Origin: Dorea_D hominis
GTDB taxonomy: Bacteria; Bacillota; Clostridia; Lachnospirales; Lachnospiraceae
Assembly: GCF_014287705.1 (NCBI RefSeq)
Contig: NZ_JACOOY010000005.1
Coordinates: forward strand, 124,001 to 188,000
DNA length: 64,000 nucleotides
Reading direction: 5' to 3'
Each line of letters starts with the position of its first letter. The first letter of the stretch is position 1. A program made the position numbers and the translations under genes. Positions 26,795-35,539 of this stretch are shown piece by piece. The notes under the pieces are model-generated. The model was not told the origin of the DNA and ran no database searches. It saw only the letters and a list, made by a program, of their open reading frames with translations.

Positions 26795-27802
26795 ATGGCA
26801 TTAATATTACCTGAAAAATATGACCCTCATCTTTCGGTAAGAGAGACGCAGGAAGCAATCAAGTACATTCGCGACACATTTCAGAAAGAATTTGGAAAAG
26901 AGATGAATCTGGAAAGAATTTCAGCGCCTCTTTTCGTTACAAAGAAGAGCGGACTGAACGACAATTTGAATGGCGTGGAGCGTCCGGTACAGTTTGATAT
27001 TGCAGGGATCAAAGGAGAAGATGTAGAAGTTGTACAGTCTCTTGCAAAATGGAAACGTATGGCCCTTCATGAATATGGGTTCAAACCAGGCGAAGGACTT
27101 TATACAAATATGAATGCAATCCGCCGCGATGAAGAACTGGATAATCTTCATTCCTGTTATGTTGACCAGTGGGACTGGGAGAAAGTAATTACAAAAGAAG
27201 AGCGTACAGTTGAGACATTAAAAGATACCGTGCGTACAATTTTCAAAGTGATCAAACATATGGAGCATGAAGTATGGTATAAGTATCCACAGGCAGTGAA
27301 ACATCTGCCGGACGGAGTGACGTTTATCACTTCCCAGGAGCTGGAAGACCGTTATCCGGATAAGACACCAAAAGAACGAGAAAATCTGATTACGAAAGAA
27401 TACGGTTGTGTATTTGTTATGCAGATCGGTGACAAGCTGGCAAGCGGGGAGCCGCATGATGGTCGTGCACCGGATTATGATGACTGGCAGTTAAATGGAG
27501 ATATCCTATTCTGGTTTGAAAATCTGAACTGTGCACTGGAGATTTCCAGCATGGGTATCCGTGTAGATGAGAAATCTCTTGCAGAACAACTAAAAAAAGC
27601 CGGATGCGAGGAACGCAAAGAACTGCCGTATCATAAGATGCTTTTAAATGGAGAATTGCCGTATACGATCGGTGGAGGTATCGGTCAGTCAAGACTTTGT
27701 ATGCTGCTTCTGGATCGTGCCCATGTCGGAGAGGTTCAGGCAAGTATCTGGCCGGAAGAAATGAAAAAGACATGCAAAGAGCATAATATCGTATTACTGT
27801 AA
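26795..27802 (+). CDS. asnA: aspartate-ammonia ligase
   Basis: 335 residues, the ammonia-using asparagine synthetase related to class II aminoacyl-tRNA synthetases. YTNMNAIRRDEELDNLHSCY and QWDWE are family landmarks and GGGIGQSRLCMLLL is the final ATP-binding motif. Ribosome site AGGAGG. Only a 64-base gap follows metH and I see no clear promoter in it, so read-through from metH is possible. Confidence 0.96.
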   Translation: MALILPEKYDPHLSVRETQEAIKYIRDTFQKEFGKEMNLERISAPLFVTKKSGLNDNLNGVERPVQFDIAGIKGEDVEVVQSLAKWKRMALHEYGFKPGEGLYTNMNAIRRDEELDNLHSCYVDQWDWEKVITKEERTVETLKDTVRTIFKVIKHMEHEVWYKYPQAVKHLPDGVTFITSQELEDRYPDKTPKERENLITKEYGCVFVMQIGDKLASGEPHDGRAPDYDDWQLNGDILFWFENLNCALEISSMGIRVDEKSLAEQLKKAGCEERKELPYHKMLLNGELPYTIGGGIGQSRLCMLLLDRAHVGEVQASIWPEEMKKTCKEHNIVLL

Positions 27803-27832
27803 GTTGTATTTAATTCTGTACATGCGGGAATA

Positions 27833-27861
27833 TTGACACTGTATTAACGATTTTTTATACT
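27833..27861 (+). promoter_or_regulatory. strong sigma-A promoter of the hydrogenase gene
   Basis: TTGACA (27833-27838), exactly 17 bases, TATACT (27856-27861): a near-perfect consensus promoter. Confidence 0.88.
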
Positions 27862-27872
27862 TAAAGGAGTTT

Positions 27873-27920
27873 ATGAGAAATTCTATTAGGAAAGAGAATC
27901 AGGAGGATGTGTCAATATGA
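27873..27920 (+). CDS. possible 15-residue leader peptide before the hydrogenase
   Basis: ATG at 27873, reading MRNSIRKENQEDVSI, stop TGA at 27918-27920. AAAGGAG stands upstream but only 3 bases from the ATG. The stop overlaps the hydrogenase ATG (27917-27919) as ATGA, which would couple the two. It could also be chance: the hydrogenase ribosome site lies within it. Confidence 0.3.
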   Translation: MRNSIRKENQEDVSI

Positions 27921-29428
27921 TCAGAGGATTAGATACGACAGTCAAACGTTTGAGACGGAAAGTATTCGAAGAAGTTGCAAGACTTGGCTTCGAGGCAAAT
28001 GATGAGACGCTTTGTGACGACATGGAAGCAATTCCATATGCTATGGTGAATGAAGAAAGCCCTGTTTACAGGGACAGCATTTACAGAGCCAGAGCAGTTG
28101 TCAGGGAGCGTCTTCGTCTTGCTATGGGATTGTCACTCCGTCCGGAGAACAAACCGGTTCATCTGACTGCCGGTGTGGAGGCGAGTAATATTTCGGACAA
28201 ATACTATGAGCCGCCGCTTATGCAGGTCATACCGTCAGCGTGTGCAGCATGTGAGGAACGTGGATATGAAGTGAGCAATATGTGTAAGGGCTGTCTGGCA
28301 CATCCGTGTATGGAAGTCTGTCCGAAGAGTGCAATTTCCATGGTAAATGGTAAATCTCACATTGACCAGGAAAAATGCATCAAGTGTGGAAAATGCAAAT
28401 CCGCCTGTCCGTATGACGCAATCTCCTGTAAGGCAAGACCTTGCAAAATGGCATGTGGTGTAGGAGCAATTGAGTCAGATGCTATGGGAAGAGCTTACAT
28501 TAACAATGATAAATGCGTATCCTGCGGAATGTGTATGGTAAACTGTCCGTTTGGTGCGATTTCTGATAAATCGCAGATTTTCCAGTTAGCGCATGCACTG
28601 AAAGATGGTGAAGAGATTGTTGCCGAGATTGCTCCGGCATATGCAGGACAGTTTGGAGATAATATCACGCCGAGAAATCTAAAAGCGGCACTCAAGGAAC
28701 TTGGTTTCTCGGAATTTTATGAAGTTGCACTTGGAGCAGATATTGGTGCTGTTGCGGAGGCGCATCATTATGTGGAAAAAGTTGTGACAGGAGAACTGCC
28801 GTTCCTTCTTACATCTTGCTGTCCGTCATGGGCGATGCTTGCTAAGAAGTATTTTCCGGATCTCATTGATCAGGTATCACAGGAGTTAACGCCGATGGTT
28901 GCGACTGCACGTACGATCAAGCAGAAGCATCCGAATGCCAAAGTGGTATTCATCGGACCGTGTGCGGCAAAGAAGCTGGAAGCGATGCGCCGGGATGTGC
29001 GAAGTGATGTGGATTTTGTTATTACATTTGAAGAACTGCAGGCAATGTTCGATGCTAAGAATATTGACCTGACACAGTATGAAGCAGAATCGTCTTTCCA
29101 TGATGCGACCGGAGCAGGAAGAGGGTATGCAGTAGCAGGAGGCGTTGCAGAGGCAATCGAGAAATGTATCCATGAGTATTATCCGGATGTAGAAGTAAAT
29201 ATCGAACATGCGGAAGGACTGGCTGAGTGTAAGAAGATGCTTGCTCTTGCAAAAGCAGGACGCATGAACGGATGCCTGATTGAAGGAATGGGATGCCCAG
29301 GAGGATGCGTGGCAGGTGCAGGAACAAATATTCCGGTTCCGAAAGCGCAGAAGAATATCAAAGAATTTGTAAAAGCATCCACGAAAAAACTTCCGCCAAA
29401 AGAATTGGCAGAGATTGAATTAAAGTAA
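27917..29428 (+). CDS. monomeric [FeFe] hydrogenase, group B type
   Basis: 503 residues. N-terminal Cys-rich region with ferredoxin-type clusters (CKGCLAHPCMEVC, CIKCGKCKSACP, CVSCGMCMVNCP), then the H-cluster domain with TSCCPSW, FIGPCAAKK and MGCPGGCVAGAG. It would evolve or take up hydrogen using ferredoxin during fermentation. The second and third motifs differ from the classic MPCxxK and MACxGGC forms in the way known for group B enzymes. CAGGAGG precedes the ATG. Maturases (hydEFG) are not in the window. Confidence 0.92.
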   Translation: MIRGLDTTVKRLRRKVFEEVARLGFEANDETLCDDMEAIPYAMVNEESPVYRDSIYRARAVVRERLRLAMGLSLRPENKPVHLTAGVEASNISDKYYEPPLMQVIPSACAACEERGYEVSNMCKGCLAHPCMEVCPKSAISMVNGKSHIDQEKCIKCGKCKSACPYDAISCKARPCKMACGVGAIESDAMGRAYINNDKCVSCGMCMVNCPFGAISDKSQIFQLAHALKDGEEIVAEIAPAYAGQFGDNITPRNLKAALKELGFSEFYEVALGADIGAVAEAHHYVEKVVTGELPFLLTSCCPSWAMLAKKYFPDLIDQVSQELTPMVATARTIKQKHPNAKVVFIGPCAAKKLEAMRRDVRSDVDFVITFEELQAMFDAKNIDLTQYEAESSFHDATGAGRGYAVAGGVAEAIEKCIHEYYPDVEVNIEHAEGLAECKKMLALAKAGRMNGCLIEGMGCPGGCVAGAGTNIPVPKAQKNIKEFVKASTKKLPPKELAEIELK

Positions 29429-29445
29429 AAAAGAAGAAATGTGCA

Positions 29446-29480
29446 AAGATGCCTGTCGTTGACAAACGGCGGGTATCTTA
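29446..29480 (+). terminator. hydrogenase terminator
   Basis: A 15-base stem with several G-U pairs (AAGATGCCTGTCGTT against AACGGCGGGTATCTT), loop GACA, followed by the T-poor ATTATAATT. It overlaps the alaS promoter. Confidence 0.7.
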
Positions 29481-29487
29481 TTATAAT
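29459..29487 (+). promoter_or_regulatory. perfect consensus promoter of alaS inside the terminator
   Basis: TTGACA (29459-29464), 17-base spacer, TATAAT (29482-29487). The -35 lies in the terminator loop and its flanks, the spacer is the 3' arm of the stem. Predicted leader is only about 25 bases. Confidence 0.85.
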
Positions 29488-29517
29488 TAGGAGATAGTGA
29501 GTTTGGAGGAGGAAATT

Positions 29518-32157
29518 ATGCAAAAATACGGAGTAAATGAATTACGTAGAATGTTCCTTGAATTTTTTGAAAGTAAAGGACATTTGGCTATGAAAAGCTT
29601 TTCACTGGTGCCGCACAATGACAAGAGTCTGTTGCTTATCAATTCCGGTATGGCGCCGTTAAAACCATATTTTACAGGACAGGAGATTCCACCAAGAAAG
29701 AGAGTGACAACCTGTCAGAAGTGTATCCGTACAGGAGATATCGAGAATGTAGGAAAGACTGCAAGACACGGTACGTTCTTCGAGATGCTTGGTAACTTTT
29801 CGTTTGGAGATTATTTTAAACACGATGCAATTCACTGGACATGGGAGTTTTTGACAGAAGTTGTAGGTCTTGATCCGGATCGTCTGTATCCATCTGTTTA
29901 TCTTGAGGACGATGAAGCGTGGAAGATCTGGAATGAAGAGATTGGGATTGCACCGGAGAGAATCTTCAAGTTTGGCAAGGAAGATAACTTCTGGGAGCAT
30001 GGTTCAGGTCCTTGTGGTCCATGTTCAGAAGTATATTACGACCGCGGTGAGAAATATGGTTGCGGACGTCCGGATTGTACAGTAGGATGTGAATGTGATC
30101 GGTACATGGAAATCTGGAATAACGTATTTACACAGTTTGACAATGACGGACACAACAACTACACAGAACTTGAACAGAAGAATATTGATACCGGTATGGG
30201 ACTGGAGCGTCTTGCATGTATTGTGCAGAATGTAGATTCTATGTTTGATATCGATACAATGAAAGCACTGCGCGACCATGTATGCCGCATTACAGGTGTA
30301 TCTTATGGAACAAGCGATGAGACAGATGTTTCTCTCCGTGTTATCACGGATCATATCCGTTCTGTCACGTTTATGATCTCTGACGGAATTATGCCGTCCA
30401 ACAGTGGAAGAGGTTATGTGCTGCGTCGTCTGTTGCGTCGTGCCTGCCGTCATGGACGACTGCTTGGCATTGAGAGAGCATTCCTCGTAGAACTGGCACA
30501 GACTGTTATCGATGGTTCCAAGGATGGATATCCGGAACTGGAAGAGAAAAAAGACTTTATTTTCAATGTCATTGCAAAAGAAGAAGCGCAGTTTAACAAG
30601 ACGATCGATCAGGGACTGTCTATTCTTGCTGACATGGAAGCAGATATGAAAGCAGAAGGTACAACCGTACTTTCCGGAGAGAATGCATTCAAGCTTTATG
30701 ATACTTATGGATTCCCGGTGGATCTGACAAGTGAGATCCTGGAGGAAAAGGGACTGACATATGATAAAGAAGGCTTTGAAAAAGCACAGAAAGAACAGCG
30801 CGCGAAGTCCGAAGGAACTTTTGGAACACACAGTTACAGTGGTACAGACGCAAGCGTTTATGATGCGCTTGATCCGGAACTGACAACAGAATTTGTCGGA
30901 TATGACAATATGGAAGCAGAGTCAGAAGTTACAGCACTTACAAGTGAAGAAGAGATTGTAGATGCACTCTCTGACGGAGAAAAAGGAACGGTCATTGTAG
31001 CGAAGACTCCGCTCTATGCAACAAGCGGTGGACAGGAAGCTGATAAAGGTGTGATCCGCAGTGCAGACGGTGAATTTGTAGTAGAAGATGTTGTAAAACT
31101 TCTCGGTGGCAAATTCGGACATGTCGGTCATGTGACAAAAGGCATGATCAAAATCGGTGATAAAGTGACACTGGAAGTTGATCGTGAGAACCGTGCACTT
31201 GCTGCAAATAACCACAGTGCAACACATCTGTTACAGAAAGCACTCCGCATGGTGCTTGGAACACATGTAGAACAGGCTGGATCTCTGAACAATGCGAACA
31301 GACTTCGGTTTGACTTTACGCATTTTTCTGCTATGACAGAAGAACAGCTCAAAGAAGTAGAGGCAATCGTCAACAGAGAAATTCGTAATCATCTTCCGGT
31401 TGTTGTGCGCAACATGCCGATCGAGGAAGCGAAAAAGACAGGAGCAGCGGCTCTGTTTGGTGAAAAATACGGAGATATTGTACGTGTTGTCAGCATGGGA
31501 GATTTCTCTATTGAGTTCTGTGGTGGTACACATGTGGCAAATACCGGTGATATCATGGCATTTAAGATCCTTTCCGAGTCCGGTGTCGCAGCCGGTGTGC
31601 GCCGTATTGAAGCACTGACTTCCAAAGGACTGATGGATTATTACGAGGAACAGGAGCAGAAACTTCACGAAGCTGCGAAGATGTTGAAGACAACTCCGGA
31701 TAATATAGAAGAGAAGATCAGTCATCTGCAGGCTGAGAATAAGGCATTAAAGAGCGAAGTGGAGAGCCTGAAGGGCAAGCTTGCCAAAGATGCTATAGGT
31801 GATGTGATGAATCAGGTGACAGAAGTTGTCGGTGTGAAACTGCTCGCCGCAAAGGTAGAAGGCGTGGATATGAACGGACTCCGTGATCTTGGTGACCAGT
31901 TAAAAGACAAGCTTGGCGAAGGTGTTGTCGTGCTTGTATCGGCTACAGATGGTAAAGTCAGCCTGATGGCTATGGCTACCAAAGGAGCAATTGATAAAGG
32001 CGCACATGCAGGTAATCTGATCAAGGCTTGTGCATCATGCGTTGGCGGTGGTGGTGGTGGCCGCCCGAATATGGCCCAAGCTGGGGGCAAGAAGCCGGAA
32101 GGCATGAATGATGCACTCACAAAAGCGAAAGAAGTACTGGCTGAACAGCTTGCATAA
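29518..32157 (+). CDS. alaS: alanine-tRNA ligase
   Basis: 879 residues from the ATG at 29518; GGAGGAGG lies just upstream, and the GTG at 29497 would include that site. Class II catalytic domain at the start (RTGDIENVGKTARHGTFFEM), editing domain with NHSATHLL and CGGTH, and a C-terminal DHHA1 domain with the Gly-rich GGGGGGRP motif. It charges tRNA-Ala. No T-box leader is present, unlike many Firmicute synthetase genes. Confidence 0.98.
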   Translation: MQKYGVNELRRMFLEFFESKGHLAMKSFSLVPHNDKSLLLINSGMAPLKPYFTGQEIPPRKRVTTCQKCIRTGDIENVGKTARHGTFFEMLGNFSFGDYFKHDAIHWTWEFLTEVVGLDPDRLYPSVYLEDDEAWKIWNEEIGIAPERIFKFGKEDNFWEHGSGPCGPCSEVYYDRGEKYGCGRPDCTVGCECDRYMEIWNNVFTQFDNDGHNNYTELEQKNIDTGMGLERLACIVQNVDSMFDIDTMKALRDHVCRITGVSYGTSDETDVSLRVITDHIRSVTFMISDGIMPSNSGRGYVLRRLLRRACRHGRLLGIERAFLVELAQTVIDGSKDGYPELEEKKDFIFNVIAKEEAQFNKTIDQGLSILADMEADMKAEGTTVLSGENAFKLYDTYGFPVDLTSEILEEKGLTYDKEGFEKAQKEQRAKSEGTFGTHSYSGTDASVYDALDPELTTEFVGYDNMEAESEVTALTSEEEIVDALSDGEKGTVIVAKTPLYATSGGQEADKGVIRSADGEFVVEDVVKLLGGKFGHVGHVTKGMIKIGDKVTLEVDRENRALAANNHSATHLLQKALRMVLGTHVEQAGSLNNANRLRFDFTHFSAMTEEQLKEVEAIVNREIRNHLPVVVRNMPIEEAKKTGAAALFGEKYGDIVRVVSMGDFSIEFCGGTHVANTGDIMAFKILSESGVAAGVRRIEALTSKGLMDYYEEQEQKLHEAAKMLKTTPDNIEEKISHLQAENKALKSEVESLKGKLAKDAIGDVMNQVTEVVGVKLLAAKVEGVDMNGLRDLGDQLKDKLGEGVVVLVSATDGKVSLMAMATKGAIDKGAHAGNLIKACASCVGGGGGGRPNMAQAGGKKPEGMNDALTKAKEVLAEQLA

Positions 32158-32215
32158 GTGCACTTTAGAAGTATGAAAATACGCAGATAATAGTACAATA
32201 AAATACAATGAAAAT

Positions 32216-32267
32216 AAAGAAAGATAGATTTTCTACAAAAAAGTGAAAATGTATCTTTCTTTTTTAT
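32216..32267 (+). terminator. alaS terminator
   Basis: Stem AAAGAAAGATA (32216-32226) against TATCTTTCTTT (32252-32262), with further pairing inside, and a T run. Confidence 0.8.
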
Positions 32268-32334
32268 AGATAATAACTATAATGACTGTTGCAATTGCCT
32301 ATAAATAACAGAAAAGTTAAAAAATAAACAATTA

Positions 32335-32363
32335 TTGACAGATAATTTAAGGGCTGTTACAAT
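32335..32363 (+). promoter_or_regulatory. sigma-A promoter of the glycine cleavage operon
   Basis: TTGACA (32335-32340), 17-base spacer, TACAAT (32358-32363), about 30 bases before the riboswitch. Confidence 0.85.
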
Positions 32364-32389
32364 AAGCCTGTCAAAATAAAAGAAAAGTG

Positions 32390-32556
32390 ATCGGGTGATG
32401 AACCTAAGAGAGATTATTAGCAATAAGCAATAGCGCCGAAGGGGCAAGAAGTAATTCGAAACTCTCAGGCAGAAGAATTGGGTTCGGACGAAGCTCTGAA
32501 AGAAAGCAGACAGGGAGGCAGAAAGTCCTGAAATAGGATATGTCTCTTATTTTTTT
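32390..32556 (+). promoter_or_regulatory. glycine riboswitch, single aptamer, with terminator platform
   Basis: The conserved core is present once: AGAGAG, GCGCCGAAGGGGCAAG, AAACTCTCAGGCAGAAGAA and GGACGAAGCTCTG, about 32408-32499. After it comes a terminator-like fold: AGACA (32508-32512) pairs with TGTCT (32541-32545), with an inner TCCT/AGGA stem and a T7 tract at 32550-32556. No second full aptamer is seen, so it belongs to the single-aptamer forms. Glycine riboswitches before gcv genes act as ON switches; that direction is inferred here. Confidence 0.9.
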
Positions 32557-32631
32557 GCTCCGACAAACTTTTAACGGAACAAGACCCGCTGACAGAGCAG
32601 TTCATGATGAGAAAAAAGGAGGATTTTTATC

Positions 32632-33720
32632 ATGGAATTAAAAACGCCACTCTATGATGCACATGTGAAGGCAGGAGGTAAGATCGTACCATTTGGAGGT
32701 TACCTTCTTCCGGTACAGTATGAAGCAGGTGTAATCAAAGAACATATGGCTGTTCGTACTCAGGCAGGACTATTTGATGTATCTCATATGGGAGAAGTTT
32801 TATGCGAGGGAAAGGATGCACTTGCAAATATCCAGATGATACTGACGAATAACTTTGACAATATGGTGGATGGACAGGCAAGATACAGTCCGATGTGTAA
32901 TGAACATGGCGGAACAGTAGACGATCTGATTGTTTACAAACATTCCGATGATCATTACTTTATTGTTGTCAATGCAGCAAACAAAGATAAAGATTATCAG
33001 TGGATGTTAAATCATCAGTTTGGAGAAGTCAAATTTACAGACGTATCTGCTCAGTATGCACAGCTTGCACTGCAGGGACCAAAAGCAATGGATATCTTAA
33101 GAAAGCTGACAGCAGAAGAGAACATTCCTCAGAAATACTACCATGCAGTATTCGACACAGAAGTAGCCGGAATCCCATGTATCATTTCCAAGACAGGATA
33201 CACAGGTGAGGATGGAGTAGAATTATATCTGCCAAGCGAGTATGCAGAGAAGATGTGGGATACACTTCTTGAAAATGGAAAAGAAGAAGGACTTATTCCG
33301 TGTGGTCTTGGAGCAAGAGATACACTTCGTATGGAAGCAGCAATGCCACTTTACGGTCACGAGATGGATGATGATGTTTCACCGCTGGAGACAGGACTTG
33401 GATTCGCAGTGAAGATGAAAAAAGATGACTTTATCGGTAAGAAAGCTCTGGAAGAACATGCAGAACTAACGAGAAAAAGAGTAGGTCTGGAAGTTATTGG
33501 AAGAGGAATCATCCGTGAACATCAGGATGTATATGCAGACGGCAAAGTGATCGGACATACAACATCCGGTACAAAAGGTCCTTTCATTGACAAGGCTGTC
33601 GGAATGGCATTACTGGAAACTGACTATACAGATGTCGGAACAAAATTACAGGTGGATGTCAGAGGACGTATGGTTGATGTAGAAGTTGTAGCACTTCCGT
33701 TCTATAAGAGAGCAAAATAA
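32632..33720 (+). CDS. gcvT: glycine cleavage system T protein (aminomethyltransferase)
   Basis: 362 residues, normal length. It passes the aminomethyl carbon from lipoyl-GcvH to THF, forming methylene-THF and ammonia. Landmarks: MGEVLCEGKDA, GGTVDDLIVYK, GYTGEDGVELY and ARDTLRMEAAMPLYGHEM. AAAAGGAGG precedes the ATG. First gene of the glycine-riboswitch operon that runs to lpdA with no terminator seen. Confidence 0.96.
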   Translation: MELKTPLYDAHVKAGGKIVPFGGYLLPVQYEAGVIKEHMAVRTQAGLFDVSHMGEVLCEGKDALANIQMILTNNFDNMVDGQARYSPMCNEHGGTVDDLIVYKHSDDHYFIVVNAANKDKDYQWMLNHQFGEVKFTDVSAQYAQLALQGPKAMDILRKLTAEENIPQKYYHAVFDTEVAGIPCIISKTGYTGEDGVELYLPSEYAEKMWDTLLENGKEEGLIPCGLGARDTLRMEAAMPLYGHEMDDDVSPLETGLGFAVKMKKDDFIGKKALEEHAELTRKRVGLEVIGRGIIREHQDVYADGKVIGHTTSGTKGPFIDKAVGMALLETDYTDVGTKLQVDVRGRMVDVEVVALPFYKRAK

Positions 33721-33807
33721 ATATAAGGATGCCAGGGAAAAGGTCTGAAACCGAGGGTATCACAAACAGGGGCATATTATATCATAAAAGAAAAGGAGAT
33801 TAAAACA

Positions 33808-34188
33808 ATGGAATTAAGAGCAGAATTAAAGTATTCAAAATCACACGAGTGGATAAAAGAGGATGGAGACGTAAGCGTGATCGGATTAACAGATTATGCA
33901 CAGTCTGAATTAGGAGATCTTGTATTTATAAACCTTCCGGAAGTTGGAGATGAAGTAACAGTCGGAGAAGCATTCGCAGATGTTGAGTCTGTAAAAGCAG
34001 TATCTGATGTATTCTCACCGGTTTCAGGTGTTGTAACAGAGATCAACGAAGAACTGTTAGATGCTCCGGAATCTATCAACGAAACACCTTATGATGCATG
34101 GTTTGTAAAAGTTGGTGAAGTAAAAGAGACAGAAGAACTGTTAGATGCTGACGCATACAAAGCATTTGTAGAAAGCGAAGAGGCTTAA
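33808..34188 (+). CDS. gcvH: glycine cleavage system H protein
   Basis: 126 residues, lipoyl-carrier. The lipoylation site is K63 in DVESVKAVSDV. The protein shuttles the aminomethyl group among P, T and L proteins and is the substrate of the lipoate ligase encoded 2.8 kb downstream. AAAAGGAG ribosome site. The 87-base gap after gcvT holds no clear signal. Confidence 0.97.
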   Translation: MELRAELKYSKSHEWIKEDGDVSVIGLTDYAQSELGDLVFINLPEVGDEVTVGEAFADVESVKAVSDVFSPVSGVVTEINEELLDAPESINETPYDAWFVKVGEVKETEELLDADAYKAFVESEEA

Positions 34189-34225
34189 TACATAAGAATG
34201 TGAAGAAAGGCGGTGGATAAAGAAC

Positions 34226-35536
34226 ATGGGTAGTTATGTTCCAAACACATTAGATGAGCGAAAAGCGATGCTGAATGAAATCGGATATGAGAGCATCGAT
34301 GATTTATTCCGCCACATCCCGGAGCAGGTTAAGATCCAGGGCGGCTTAGATATTCCGGAAGGAATGTCAGAGATGGAAGTTCTGAAAAAGATGAAAGAAA
34401 TCGCAAAGAAAAATAAAGTATTTCCGACAATCTTCCGTGGTGCAGGCGCATACAGACACTATATTCCGGCTATGGTAAACAATGTCATTTCAAAAGAAAA
34501 TTTACAGACTGCATATACACCGTATCAGGCAGAGATCAGTCAGGGAATCCTGCAGTCCATCTTTGAGTATCAGACAATGATGGCAGATCTTACAGGAATG
34601 GATGTATCCAATGCATCTGTTTATGACGGAGCTACGGCAGCAGCAGAGGCGGTTGCAATGTGTGCTGACAGAAAACGTAAGAAAGCATTTGTTTCAGCAA
34701 CAGTAATGCCAAGTGTGTTAGAAGTTATTAAAACATATTGCTTCGGTAACGAATTAGAAATCGAAGTAATTCCGGAAAAAGACGGAGTGACAGATATTGA
34801 TTATCTGAAAGAACATATTGATAAACAGGTAGCATGTGTGCTGATCCAGCATCCAAATTATTATGGAAGCTTGGAAGATGCACAGACAATCGGCGAAGTG
34901 GCACACGAGGCAGGTGCTAAATACGTTATGAGTGTGAATCCGATTTCTCTTGGAGCACTGAAGACACCAAGAGAGTATGGCGCAGATGTTGCAGTTGGCG
35001 ACGGACAGCCACTCGGACTTCCAATTGCATTTGGCGGACCATATCTCGGCTTCATGACATGCGTGGAAAGTATGATGAGAAAGCTTCCTGGACGAGTTGT
35101 CGGAGAGACAGAAGATTACAACGGAAAGAAAGGCTATGTTCTGACATTACAGGCAAGAGAGCAGCATATCCGTCGTGAGAAAGCATCCAGCAACATCTGT
35201 TCAAACCAGGCACTTTGTGCACTTGCTGTTGGTGTATATCTTTCCTGCATGGGAAATGAAGGTGTGACAAAAGCAGCCGAGCAGAGCATGTCCAAAGCAC
35301 ATTACATGGCAGAGAAACTTGCGGGAGCAGGATTTAAGGTGGAAAACAAACAGAATTTCTTCCATGAATTTGTAACTGTATCAGATACACCTTCTGAAAA
35401 AGTACTGAAGGCACTGGAAGACGAAGACATCCTTGGTGGATATCCACTGGATGACAAGCGGATTCTCTGGTGCTGTACAGAGATGAACACAAAAGAAGAG
35501 ATCGACAAAGCAGTATCGATCTTAAAGGAGGTGTAG
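34226..35536 (+). CDS. gcvPA: glycine dehydrogenase (decarboxylating) subunit 1
   Basis: 436 residues, the N-terminal half of P-protein, which in Firmicutes is split in two genes. YVPNTLDERKAMLNEIG and RGAGAYRHYIPAMV are typical. It forms a heterotetramer with GcvPB and decarboxylates glycine with PLP. It stops 3 bases before gcvPB, so they are coupled. Confidence 0.97.
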   Translation: MGSYVPNTLDERKAMLNEIGYESIDDLFRHIPEQVKIQGGLDIPEGMSEMEVLKKMKEIAKKNKVFPTIFRGAGAYRHYIPAMVNNVISKENLQTAYTPYQAEISQGILQSIFEYQTMMADLTGMDVSNASVYDGATAAAEAVAMCADRKRKKAFVSATVMPSVLEVIKTYCFGNELEIEVIPEKDGVTDIDYLKEHIDKQVACVLIQHPNYYGSLEDAQTIGEVAHEAGAKYVMSVNPISLGALKTPREYGADVAVGDGQPLGLPIAFGGPYLGFMTCVESMMRKLPGRVVGETEDYNGKKGYVLTLQAREQHIRREKASSNICSNQALCALAVGVYLSCMGNEGVTKAAEQSMSKAHYMAEKLAGAGFKVENKQNFFHEFVTVSDTPSEKVLKALEDEDILGGYPLDDKRILWCCTEMNTKEEIDKAVSILKEV

Positions 35537-35539
35537 TGG

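Noticed and set aside
29429..29517. T-box leader for alaS
   Set aside because: The gap is too short and lacks specifier and T-box sequences.
30025..30831. Long antisense ORF within alaS
   Set aside because: It mirrors the codon pattern of alaS, with many His/Cys/Ser and no ribosome site.
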